From an uncultured Propioniciclava sp. (GTDB lineage Bacteria > Actinomycetota > Actinomycetes > Propionibacteriales > Propionibacteriaceae), in assembly GCA_937872005.1 (NCBI GenBank), contig CALMPQ010000058.1, forward strand, positions 1 to 11,013: a stretch of 11,013 nt of DNA, given 5' to 3'. Every line of letters begins with the position of its first letter. The stretch's first letter is position 1. Of the stretch, positions 1-6,723 are shown piece by piece. The position numbers and the translations under genes were made by a program. The notes beneath the pieces were generated by a model. That model had not been told where the DNA came from, did no database searches, and was given only the letters and a program-made list of their open reading frames with translations.

Positions 1-1
1 C

Positions 2-1012
2 GTCATCATCGTCGCGGCCCTCGCCGCGCTCGTCGGCGGCTGGTGGTTCTCCACCCAAGCCGCGCGCCCCAAGGTCGCCACGGCAACGGCCACCACCCAG
101 ACCCTCGACGTCGTCGTGACGGCGCAGGGCACGATGGCCGCCTCGACGGCCGCGACGGTCACGGCCCCCACCTCAGGCGTGCTCCAGCAGGTGGCCGTCA
201 CCGACGGCCAAGAGGTCGCGGCGGGCGAGGTCCTCGCCAGCATGGACGCCCAACCCCTCGACCAAGCCGTCGCCCAGGCTGACGCGCAGTACGCCGCCGC
301 CCGCGCCATGCCCACCGGATCCGACCGGCTCAACCGTGCCCGGGACGCCGCCACCCACGCGGCCCAGTTGGCGGTCGACATCGCCAAGAGCCACCGCGAC
401 CAGGCCGAGCTGCGCGCCCCCGTGGCGGGCACCGTCCAGCTCGCCTCGTTGTCACTGGCGCCGGGACTGCCCGCGTTGTTCACCACGGCGTCCGGGGCGT
501 CGGTGAGCGCGGGCATGACGCTCTTCACCATCGTCTCCCCCGACGCGCTGCGCTTCGAGGCGGCCGTGGATGAGGCCGACATTGCCGGCGTCCAGGTCGG
601 GCAGGCCGCGACCGTCACGCTCGACGCCTTCGCCGGACGCCCCTTCACCGGCACCGTCGAGGCGATCCGGCCCGCCGCGATGGCCACCTCGACCGGCGGC
701 GTCGCCTTCACCACCACCCTCAAGCTGGACGCCCCGGGCGTCCGTCTGCTGACGGGCATGACCGGGGACGCCGACATCGCCACCGATTCGATCGCCGACG
801 CGCTCGTGGTGCCGGTGCAGGCTGTGGTGACCGACGGGTCGTCCCGGTCTGTGTGGCGTCTGGAGAACGGCACCGCCCACAAGGTGCCCGTCGAGGTGGG
901 CCCGTCGACCGACACGCTCACCCAGGTCACGAGTGGGTTGGCGGCGGGCGACGTCATCGCGACGACCAACCTGACCGCCCTCAAGGAAGGCGGCCCGGCC
1001 GATGCCAACTGA
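2..1012 (+). CDS. HlyD/MacA-type efflux periplasmic-adaptor-like subunit, 5' truncated
   Basis: Membrane-anchored adaptor of a tripartite ABC system. The reading frame is open from base 2 with no credible start, so the N-terminus lies left of the window; 336 codons are visible. Residues 1-16 (VIIVAALAALVGGWWF) are a membrane anchor. Residues 50-82 and 138-178 form the two halves of a biotinyl-lipoyl domain (TAPTSGVLQQVAVTDGQ; LRAPVAGTVQLASL), with a short helical hairpin between them (about 85-137). A beta-barrel follows (about 183-225, LRFEAAVDEADIAGVQVGQ), then a membrane-proximal domain (about 268-325, ALVVPVQAVV and VEVGPSTDTLTQVTSGLAAGDVI). The GTG at 116 would be in frame but would cut off the anchor, so it is not the start. 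The stop overlaps the next gene by 11 bp, implying translational coupling. In a monoderm the adaptor would sit on the outer membrane face and partner the FtsX-type permease. The substrate is unknown. Confidence 0.9.
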   Translation, partial: VIIVAALAALVGGWWFSTQAARPKVATATATTQTLDVVVTAQGTMAASTAATVTAPTSGVLQQVAVTDGQEVAAGEVLASMDAQPLDQAVAQADAQYAAARAMPTGSDRLNRARDAATHAAQLAVDIAKSHRDQAELRAPVAGTVQLASLSLAPGLPALFTTASGASVSAGMTLFTIVSPDALRFEAAVDEADIAGVQVGQAATVTLDAFAGRPFTGTVEAIRPAAMATSTGGVAFTTTLKLDAPGVRLLTGMTGDADIATDSIADALVVPVQAVVTDGSSRSVWRLENGTAHKVPVEVGPSTDTLTQVTSGLAAGDVIATTNLTALKEGGPADAN

Positions 1013-1739
1013 GGCCATCGTCGAGACCCGCGACCTCGTGCGCACCTACGGGGTCGAGCCGAACGTCGTGCGCGCGCTCGACGGCGTCTCCCTGCAGGTG
1101 AAGCCGGGTGAGTTCGTGGCCGTCATGGGACCGTCGGGCTGCGGCAAGTCGACGCTGCTCAACCTTGTCGGCGGGCTCGACACCCCCACCTCGGGGTCGG
1201 TGCTCATCGACGGCACCGACATCGCGACGCTGCCCGACGAGCAGCTCACGACGCTGCGCCGGCGGCGGCTGGGGTTCGTGTTCCAGTTCTTCAACCTCAT
1301 CCCGGTGCTCGACGCCACCGAGAACGCGGCCCTGCCGCTGACGCTGGATGGGGCGTCCGATGCGGGCCGCCGGGCCGAGGAGTGGTTGCGCCGGGTCGGG
1401 TTGGGTGAGCGGCTGCGCAACCGTCCCGACCAGCTGTCGGGCGGGCAGCAGCAGCGCGTCGCGATCGCCCGCGCGCTCTCGACCGACCCCGCGCTCGTGC
1501 TGGCCGACGAGCCGACCGGCAACCTCGACTCCGCCTCGGCGACCGAGATCGCCGGGCTGCTCGCCCAGGTCGCCCACGACTGGGGGCGATCGGTGCTCAT
1601 GGTCACCCACGACCCACGCATCGCCTCGTTCGCACACCGGTTGGTGCTCATGCGCGACGGCGCGATCATCGACGACCTCCCCCTCGACGGACGCCCCGAC
1701 GCCGCGCGCGACGCCATGGACCGCGCCGGGATGCTCTGA
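1002..1739 (+). CDS. ABC transporter ATP-binding protein, MacB/LolD class
   Basis: Cytoplasmic ATPase that energises the neighbouring permease. All nucleotide-binding motifs are intact in 245 residues: Walker A GPSGCGKST (43-51), Q-loop Gln95 (FVFQFFNL), signature LSGGQQQR (145-152), Walker B LVLADE with catalytic Glu170, D-loop NLDS (174-177) and H-loop His203 (VTHD). The TGNLDSASA stretch and short length are typical of the LolD/MacB/FtsE-like family that works with FtsX-fold permeases rather than classical import or export domains. The ATG at 1002 overlaps the adaptor stop by 11 bp. A purine-rich AAGGAAGG at 983-990 could be the ribosome site, although its 11-nt spacing is long. The gene ends 5 bp before the permease start. 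Substrate is not predictable. Confidence 0.95.
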   Translation: MPTEAIVETRDLVRTYGVEPNVVRALDGVSLQVKPGEFVAVMGPSGCGKSTLLNLVGGLDTPTSGSVLIDGTDIATLPDEQLTTLRRRRLGFVFQFFNLIPVLDATENAALPLTLDGASDAGRRAEEWLRRVGLGERLRNRPDQLSGGQQQRVAIARALSTDPALVLADEPTGNLDSASATEIAGLLAQVAHDWGRSVLMVTHDPRIASFAHRLVLMRDGAIIDDLPLDGRPDAARDAMDRAGML

Positions 1740-1744
1740 TCGCC

Positions 1745-4273
1745 ATGCGCACCCCCTCGACCCAACTGGCCTGGCGCTACCTGCGCGGGCGCGGGCTGCG
1801 CTCGGCGCTCACCACGCTGGCGGTGGCGCTCGGCGTCATGCTCGTCTTCGGCCTCAACGGCATCACGCCCACGCTCGTCGACGCCTTCACGCGGTCGATG
1901 ATGTCGGCTGCGGGGCGCATCGACCTCACCGTGAGCAGCGCCTTCCACCAGCCGATCCCGCGCGACGTGCTCGACACCGTCGCCCGGACGCCCGGGGTCG
2001 CCGCGGCGTCCGGTGAGGTGCAGCAGCCGACGCCCCTGGCGTCCCACAGCCTGCCGACCGACGCGCCGTCGATGCTCAACGTGGTCGGCATCGAGCCCGC
2101 CACGGCGGCGAAGGTGCGCGACTTCCCGTTGGCCGCGGGCCGGGTGCTCGAGCAGGGCGACGGCGCTGTGGCCCTCCTGGCCTCCGACCTCGCCGGACGC
2201 CTCGAGCTGCGGTTGGGCGACACCCTGGCCCTGCCGAGTTCCTCGGGGACGACCAAGCTGACCGTGGTCGGGCTGCTGGCCACGGCGTCCGTGCCCGGGC
2301 AGGAACAGGTCTACGTGCCGCTCGCGACGGCCCAGCAGATGTTCGGGCTGGGTGACCGGCTGACGGTGGTCGAGGCGTCCCTGACGCCGGACGCCGACCG
2401 CGCCGCCGTCGAGGACACCGTGCGGCGCGCGCTGGGCGACCGCTACTCGGTGGGCGGGCTGTCGAGCAACGCGTCGCTGCTCGCCAGCATCAAGGTGAGC
2501 GAGTTCGCCTTCACGCTGTTCGGGGTGTTCGCGCTGGCCACGGCGGGTTTCATCATCGCGAACTCGTTCCGGACGGTGATCGCCGAGCGGCGCCGCGACA
2601 TCGGGATGCTGCGGGCTGTCGGTGCCTCCCGGCGCGTCATCACGCGGATGTTCCTGGCCGAGTCGGTCCTGCAGGGGGTGTTGGGGACTGCGCTCGGGCT
2701 GGTGCTGGGCTGGGCGATGGCGAACGGCGTGTTCGCGCTGATGCGCCCGATGGTGGCGTCGATGCTGCACCTGCAGATCGGTGGGGCGTCGTGGGCGCCC
2801 GGCACTTGGGTCATGGCTGTTGGCCTGGGGCTGGGGGTGACCGTGCTGGCGGCATTGCTGCCGGCGCGCACGGCGTCCCGGATCACGCCGCTCGAGGCGA
2901 TGCGCCCGCCGGTGGCGGAGGTGCATGCCGTGGAGGCGGGGCGGCGGGCGTGGATCGGGGTTGCCCTGGGGATCGGATCGCTGTTCCTGCTGGCGACGCG
3001 GGTGCCGGCGTGGGTGGGGGCGGGCGCGGTGGTGTTCCTGGTGGCGGTGGCGCTGGTCGCGCCGGTGGTGGTCAACCCGCTCGCCCGAGTGTTCGGGTCG
3101 GTGGTCGAACTGCTGTTCGCCCGTGAGGGAGCGATCGCGCGGTCGAACCTGCAGCGCAACCCGGGACGCTCGGCGACGACCGTCACGGCAGTGATGCTGG
3201 GCTTGGCCTCGATCGTGGCGATGCTGAGTGTCGTGGCGTCGATCTTCGCGGGGTTTATGGGGTACATCGACCGCTCGATGGGGTCTGACTACGTGGTGAT
3301 GCCCGGTTCGATCGTGCTGCAACAGGGCAATGTCGGGGCGGGGCCACGGTTGGGTGGTGAGTTGCGCTCGACCGCGGGCGTGGCGTCCGTGGCCTCGTTG
3401 CGTGTCGCGAACGGCAAGCTCAACGGCGCCGACGTGCAGGCGATCGGCATCGACCCGGTCGTCTACCCCCAGGTCGCCTCGCTGGAGTGGAACGGCACCT
3501 CGTCGAACGCCGCCTTCGGGCAACTGGCCTCGGGGCGCTGGCTGATCGCCAACGGCATCTTCGCCTCGCAGGCCGGCTTGGTCGAGGGGCAGTCGGTCGA
3601 ACTGGCCACCCCGACCGGACGCCGCACCTACTTCGTCGCCGGCATCGGGAACGACTACCTCAACGCCAAGCTGTCGACGATCTACATCTCGCAGGAGCTC
3701 TTGGCGAGGGACTTCCAGTCGACGAACGACCTGCTGTTCCTGGTGAACCGGACGCCGGCGTCCGACCCCACGGTGGTCGAGAAGGCGCTGACCAAGGTGG
3801 TCGACGACTACCCGGCGTTCTCGCTGCACTCGACGGTCGCGTGGCGGGCCGAGCAGCAGAAGACGTTCGACAGCACGATGGTGATCTTCTACGCGCTGAT
3901 CGCGGCGCTGGCGCTGCCGTCGCTGCTGGCGCTGATGAACACCCTGGCGATCTCGGTGCTGGCGCGCACCCGGGAGATCGGCATGTTGCGCGCCGTCGGG
4001 GCGACCCAGCGCCAGGTGAAGCGCATGGTGCTCGCCGAGTCGCTGCTGCTGACCCTGATCGGCATCGCGTTCGGCGTGGTCGCCGGGCTGTGGCTGGGCT
4101 ACGCGCTGGTGGTCGCGATGGGCGCGGTGGGTTGGGTGATGCCGTGGTCGTTCCCGTTCGAGGGCATCGTGGTGACGATCGTCGTGGGCCTCGTCTTCGG
4201 GGTGCTGGCCTCGGTCGCCCCGGCCAGGTCGGCGTCCCGCCTGGTCGTGGTGGACGCCCTCCATCACGACTGA
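1745..4273 (+). CDS. ABC transporter permease with two FtsX domains (MacB-like)
   Basis: Integral membrane subunit of 842 residues. TM1 is near residues 19-40, followed by an extracytoplasmic MacB-PCD-like domain (about 45-245). FtsX domain 1 spans about 253-385, two further TMs lie near 401-443, and another TM is near 480-504. A second extracellular domain (about 510-705) precedes FtsX domain 2 (about 712-835), giving roughly ten TMs. The two FtsX halves carry nearly the same cytoplasmic motif, RDIGMLRAVGA (284-294) and REIGMLRAVGA (743-753). Each ends in a PAR(T/S)ASR-type coupling motif, so the protein looks like an internally duplicated permease that could act without a second permease gene. 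The start is 5 bp after the ATPase stop with no convincing Shine-Dalgarno, so coupling is likely. Such proteins couple ATP hydrolysis to mechanical movement at the membrane, for example peptide, lipid or drug export. The cargo here is unknown. Confidence 0.92.
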   Translation: MRTPSTQLAWRYLRGRGLRSALTTLAVALGVMLVFGLNGITPTLVDAFTRSMMSAAGRIDLTVSSAFHQPIPRDVLDTVARTPGVAAASGEVQQPTPLASHSLPTDAPSMLNVVGIEPATAAKVRDFPLAAGRVLEQGDGAVALLASDLAGRLELRLGDTLALPSSSGTTKLTVVGLLATASVPGQEQVYVPLATAQQMFGLGDRLTVVEASLTPDADRAAVEDTVRRALGDRYSVGGLSSNASLLASIKVSEFAFTLFGVFALATAGFIIANSFRTVIAERRRDIGMLRAVGASRRVITRMFLAESVLQGVLGTALGLVLGWAMANGVFALMRPMVASMLHLQIGGASWAPGTWVMAVGLGLGVTVLAALLPARTASRITPLEAMRPPVAEVHAVEAGRRAWIGVALGIGSLFLLATRVPAWVGAGAVVFLVAVALVAPVVVNPLARVFGSVVELLFAREGAIARSNLQRNPGRSATTVTAVMLGLASIVAMLSVVASIFAGFMGYIDRSMGSDYVVMPGSIVLQQGNVGAGPRLGGELRSTAGVASVASLRVANGKLNGADVQAIGIDPVVYPQVASLEWNGTSSNAAFGQLASGRWLIANGIFASQAGLVEGQSVELATPTGRRTYFVAGIGNDYLNAKLSTIYISQELLARDFQSTNDLLFLVNRTPASDPTVVEKALTKVVDDYPAFSLHSTVAWRAEQQKTFDSTMVIFYALIAALALPSLLALMNTLAISVLARTREIGMLRAVGATQRQVKRMVLAESLLLTLIGIAFGVVAGLWLGYALVVAMGAVGWVMPWSFPFEGIVVTIVVGLVFGVLASVAPARSASRLVVVDALHHD
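3750..3763. repeat. Perfect 14-bp palindrome GGACGCCGGCGTCC
   Basis: Two copies of the over-represented heptamer GGACGCC abut head to head inside the permease coding sequence and form a perfect 14-bp palindrome. The same two heptamers in the opposite order form another perfect palindrome at 6208-6221. This is one of the clearest examples of the window-wide heptamer signature. Confidence 0.7.
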
Positions 4274-4358
4274 CCGCCGAGAGCTTGTGCCGATTCCGCC
4301 GAGGGCTTGTGCCGATTCCGCCGAGGGCTTGGGTCGATTCCGCCGAGGGCTTGGGTTG
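4274..4358 (+). repeat. Tandem array of four 22-bp repeats (direct orientation)
   Basis: Four consecutive units start at 4274, 4296, 4318 and 4340; the last is 19 bp and incomplete. The core is GCCGAGGGCTTGTG followed by CCGATTCC at the unit junction. Unit 1 has GAGAGC instead of GAGGGC, and units 3-4 have TTGGGT instead of TTGTGC, so the copies have begun to diverge. The array begins on the base directly after the permease stop. Inverted copies lie at 4613-4668. A transcript across both arrays could pair over about 38 bp with few mismatches, closing a loop of about 270 nt. It may serve as a 3'-end structure for the permease operon or be part of a mobile repeat; no known repeat family was recognised. 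Confidence 0.85.
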
Positions 4359-4378
4359 CGCCAGCTGTGAGGGCGCAA
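4356..4378. promoter_or_regulatory. Inverted repeat TTGCGCC-N9-GGCGCAA, candidate operator
   Basis: A perfect 7-bp inverted repeat (4356-4362 and 4372-4378) with a 9-nt spacer ends 7 bp before the ATG at 4386. Arm length and centre-to-centre spacing fit a site for a dimeric helix-turn-helix protein, and the gene immediately downstream encodes one. Autoregulation is an inference. It could also act as an RNA hairpin over the translation start. Confidence 0.4.
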
Positions 4379-4385
4379 TGGGCGC

Positions 4386-4627
4386 ATGCCACGACCGCCC
4401 GTTCGCCGACTGGACCCACCCGCCCTCCACGCAGCGCTCGACCACGCGCACACGGAGTTTGGCCGACCTGGGCCGAGCTGGCGGACGAGACCGGGGTCGC
4501 GTCCAGCACCATCCGGCGGCTCCGCGAACACGGACGCTTCGCAGCGGACGGCGTCATCGCCCTCGCCGCGTGGCTCGGACATCCTGTCTACGACTTCACC
4601 TGGGAAACCCGTCCCTCAGCGGATTGA
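4386..4627 (+). pseudogene. Small XRE/lambda-repressor-like HTH protein, frameshifted
   Basis: Two adjacent frames together give one plausible protein of about 80 residues. From ATG 4386 one frame reads MPRPPVRRLDPPALHAALDH and continues AHTEFGR to about 4466. From about 4466 the frame one base back reads TWAELADETGVASSTIRRLR and continues through ALAAWLGHPVYDF to a TGA at 4625-4627. Together they make a typical five-helix XRE domain: the helix-turn-helix is WAELADETGVASSTIRRL and a family-like closing segment LAAWLG follows. One extra base between about 4460 and 4469 would join them. In-frame alternatives starting at GTG 4367 or TTG 4307 keep the HTH but replace helix 1 with proline- and arginine-rich sequence, which is less likely. 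No classical slippery heptamer is visible at the junction. The gene is either a recent pseudogene or an assembly/sequencing error. Inverted repeat arrays bracket it, and its last codons lie in a degenerate repeat copy. Confidence 0.6.
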
Positions 4628-4668
4628 GGCACACAAGCCCTCGGCGGAATCGACACAAGCCCTCGGCG
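4613..4668 (-). repeat. Inverted copies of the 22-bp repeat (two good, one degenerate)
   Basis: These are the reverse complement of the array at 4274-4358. Copies with core CACAAGCCCTCGGCG lie at 4629-4647 and 4648-4668. A degenerate third copy (CCCTCAGCGGATTGAG) lies at 4613-4628 and overlaps the stop codon of the HTH gene. The array ends 8 bp before the stop of the minus-strand AarF gene. Each array therefore abuts the 3' end of a convergent gene, and the HTH gene fills the space between them. Confidence 0.8.
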
Positions 4669-4676
4669 CAAAGGGC

Positions 4677-6659
4677 CTAACCGGACGCCCGACCAAACAC
4701 CTGGGCGACCGCGCGCAACGCCAGGACGAAACCGGCGAACGACAACAAGCCCCCGAGCAGGGCGTTGGCCGTCACCCCCGGCAGCACCTCGACCCCACCC
4801 GACGTCGCCAGCAGGATGCCGCCCAGCACCGCAGAACCCGACAGCACCGCGACCACCAGCTGCTGCACCAGTCCGAACACGAACGCCCGGTCACCCTCGT
4901 CGGCCAGCACCCGCACGTTCACTCCGAGCCGCCCGGCCTCCAGGTCGGCGGTGATCTTGTTCAGCCGCCGAGGCAGGTTCTCCAGCAACGGCAGCGCGTG
5001 CAGCAAGCGGCGCGAGGCCTCGTCCTTGATCCGTTCCGGCGTCACCTCGCCGACCACGGCACGCCCCACCGAGCGGGCCTCCCCCACCAAGTCCAAGCGC
5101 GGGTCGATCGCCAACAGCGTCCCCTCGAGTGCCCCCAGCGACCGCAACGCCGCCGCGATCGCCGGCGGCACCGTGAAGCCGTGCTCGATCACGACCTCGA
5201 ACAGCGACGAGAACACCTTCATCGACCCACCCGGGCCCAGTCCGCTCCGGAACCGCGTCATCAAACCCCCGACCGCCCGCTGCAGCGCCCGCTCGTCCAA
5301 GGACTCGGGCCGGTCCAGCAGCTCCAACAGGGCGTCGGTCGCCGTCACCGGGTCATCAGCATCGATCGCCCACAACAACATGCCCAGCGTGCGCCGCGAC
5401 ACGGCGTCCAGCCGACCGACCGACCCGAAGTCCAACAGCCCCACCTCACCAGAAGGCCAGATCACCACATTCCCCGCGTGCAGGTCGGCGTGGAACACGC
5501 CCTCCCCCACGATCTGCGCCAGCACCGACCGCAACAACACGGACGCCGCGGCCGCCCGCCCGTCCTCCCCCAGCCCCGCGATCACCGAGGACGCCTGCGC
5601 CACCGGCACCCCGTCGAACCGCTCCATCACGATCACGCGTTCCGAGCACAACTCCTCCGCCACCCAAGGCACCCGCACCCCGTGCCCCGCCAACGACGAA
5701 CGCACCGCCGCCATGTTGGCGACCTCGACCCGGTAGTCGAGCTCTTCGGCCAGCGAGTCGGCAAAGCCCCGCGCCAGCCCCAACAACCCGATCGCGCGCG
5801 CCCACGGCGCCCGCGCCTCGAGCCCGTGGGCGAGCCGCAGCAGGATCTCGACGTCCCGCTCCACCGATGCCACCGCCCCCGGACGCTGCACCTTCACCAC
5901 GACCTCGCGCCCATCGCGCAGCCGCGCCACATGCACCTGCGCCACCGACGCCGAAGCCAACGGCACCTCGTCGAACTCCGCGAACACCTCCCCGACCGGA
6001 CGCCCCAGCTCCCCCTCCAAGACCGCCCGCACAGCAGACCACGGCTCCGGCTCGGCCCGGTTCGTCAGCCGGGTCAGCTCGACCACATAAGCCGCAGGCA
6101 GCAGGTCAGCCCGCGTCGACAGCATCTGGCCCAGCTTGGTGAACGTGACCCCCGCCTCCTGCAACGCCCGCCGCAGCGAGACCGCGGTGCGCGAGGAGTC
6201 GGGGTCCGGCGTCCGGACGCCCCGCAGCTGCGCACCCAGCCCGTGCCGGGCCGCGATGCCCATGACCTCGGCGTAGCGGCGGCCCCGGCGCCAGCGGCGT
6301 CCCCACCCGAACACCAGCGAGCGCACCGTCGGCAGCGAGCCGGTCGGCACCATGATCTCGAGCACGACGAGCACGGCGGCCGCGATCGCGAAGGTCCACA
6401 AGGTGGCGACGCCGAGGTAGACCCACAGCGCCGGGGCGATCTCGTGGGTGGGGTTGGCGGGGTCGACGAGCACGTTGCTGCTGACGCTGACCAGCGTGAT
6501 GATCGCGACGACGCACACCACGATCGTCCGCGGCCAGCCCACCCGCACGCCGAGCACGCGGCGCGCTGTGCCGGCAACCATGGCCGTCGCCACCCCCAGC
6601 ACCACCATCCAGATCACCGCGTCAGCCGTCGCACCGAGCCAGTCGAGGATCGTCTGCAT
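4677..6659 (-). CDS. AarF/UbiB (ABC1) atypical kinase-like membrane protein
   Basis: Protein-kinase-like-fold protein of 660 residues. Family landmarks in order: KxGQ motif TKLGQ (174-178), Ala-rich loop ASASVAQVH (235-243) replacing the glycine-rich loop, VVVKVQ with Lys256, EELDYRVE (305-312), HADLHAGN with Asp392 and Asn397 (390-397) and DFG (410-412). All expected ATP/metal residues are present. In other bacteria UbiB/COQ8 proteins support quinone biosynthesis as an ATPase or lipid-handling factor. Actinobacteria use menaquinone, so the exact role here is unknown. Two C-terminal TMs (about 595-617 and 630-652) match the family. Three N-terminal TMs (about 14-31, 45-64, 79-101) before the kinase domain are an added feature. 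The ATG at 6659 has GGAGG three bases upstream. The gene is divergent from ctlX and convergent with the permease operon; its TAG stop lies 8 bp from the inverted repeats. Confidence 0.9.
   Translation of the reverse strand: MQTILDWLGATADAVIWMVVLGVATAMVAGTARRVLGVRVGWPRTIVVCVVAIITLVSVSSNVLVDPANPTHEIAPALWVYLGVATLWTFAIAAAVLVVLEIMVPTGSLPTVRSLVFGWGRRWRRGRRYAEVMGIAARHGLGAQLRGVRTPDPDSSRTAVSLRRALQEAGVTFTKLGQMLSTRADLLPAAYVVELTRLTNRAEPEPWSAVRAVLEGELGRPVGEVFAEFDEVPLASASVAQVHVARLRDGREVVVKVQRPGAVASVERDVEILLRLAHGLEARAPWARAIGLLGLARGFADSLAEELDYRVEVANMAAVRSSLAGHGVRVPWVAEELCSERVIVMERFDGVPVAQASSVIAGLGEDGRAAAASVLLRSVLAQIVGEGVFHADLHAGNVVIWPSGEVGLLDFGSVGRLDAVSRRTLGMLLWAIDADDPVTATDALLELLDRPESLDERALQRAVGGLMTRFRSGLGPGGSMKVFSSLFEVVIEHGFTVPPAIAAALRSLGALEGTLLAIDPRLDLVGEARSVGRAVVGEVTPERIKDEASRRLLHALPLLENLPRRLNKITADLEAGRLGVNVRVLADEGDRAFVFGLVQQLVVAVLSGSAVLGGILLATSGGVEVLPGVTANALLGGLLSFAGFVLALRAVAQVFGRASG
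6208..6221. repeat. Perfect 14-bp palindrome GGCGTCCGGACGCC
   Basis: Two heptamer copies abut tail to tail within the AarF coding sequence and form a perfect palindrome. It is the reverse arrangement of the palindrome at 3750-3763. Confidence 0.7.
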
Positions 6660-6692
6660 GGGCCTCCGCGGGGTCGTCGGGGTTTCGTCGCC

Positions 6693-6698
6693 ACCCTA
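6693..6698 (-). promoter_or_regulatory. Putative -10 box (TAGGGT) for the AarF gene
   Basis: On the minus strand TAGGGT fits the actinobacterial TANNNT -10 consensus and would give a transcript start about 27 nt before the ATG. No clear -35 is visible. It lies 13 bp from the divergent candidate -10 of ctlX, inside the 64-bp spacer that must hold both promoters. Confidence 0.3.
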
Positions 6699-6711
6699 CC
6701 CAGCGCCGGCC

Positions 6712-6717
6712 TATGCT
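6712..6717 (+). promoter_or_regulatory. Putative -10 box (TATGCT) for leaderless ctlX
   Basis: TATGCT matches TANNNT and ends 6 nt before the GTG at 6724, so transcription would begin at or next to the first base of the start codon. No Shine-Dalgarno lies upstream of the GTG. This is the usual arrangement of leaderless actinobacterial genes. No convincing -35 hexamer was found. Confidence 0.45.
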
Positions 6718-6723
6718 CCGGGC

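Noticed and set aside
4455..4472. Programmed ribosomal frameshift in the HTH gene
   Set aside because: No slippery heptamer or strong downstream hairpin was visible. Decay or sequencing error explains the shift more simply.
1046..4582. Very long minus-strand open frame antisense to the ABC operon
   Set aside because: The translation is low-complexity and rich in Arg, His, Gln and Gly, as expected from the opposite strand of GC-rich genes. It matches no family and lies over three well-supported genes.
4274..4668. CRISPR array
   Set aside because: The units abut with no spacers, are present in both orientations, and no cas genes are near.
6448..6723. Upstream extension of ctlX from an in-frame ATG
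   Set aside because: It would add about 92 residues antisense to the AarF N-terminus with no family similarity. The family signature starts right after GTG 6724, which has a suitably placed -10.
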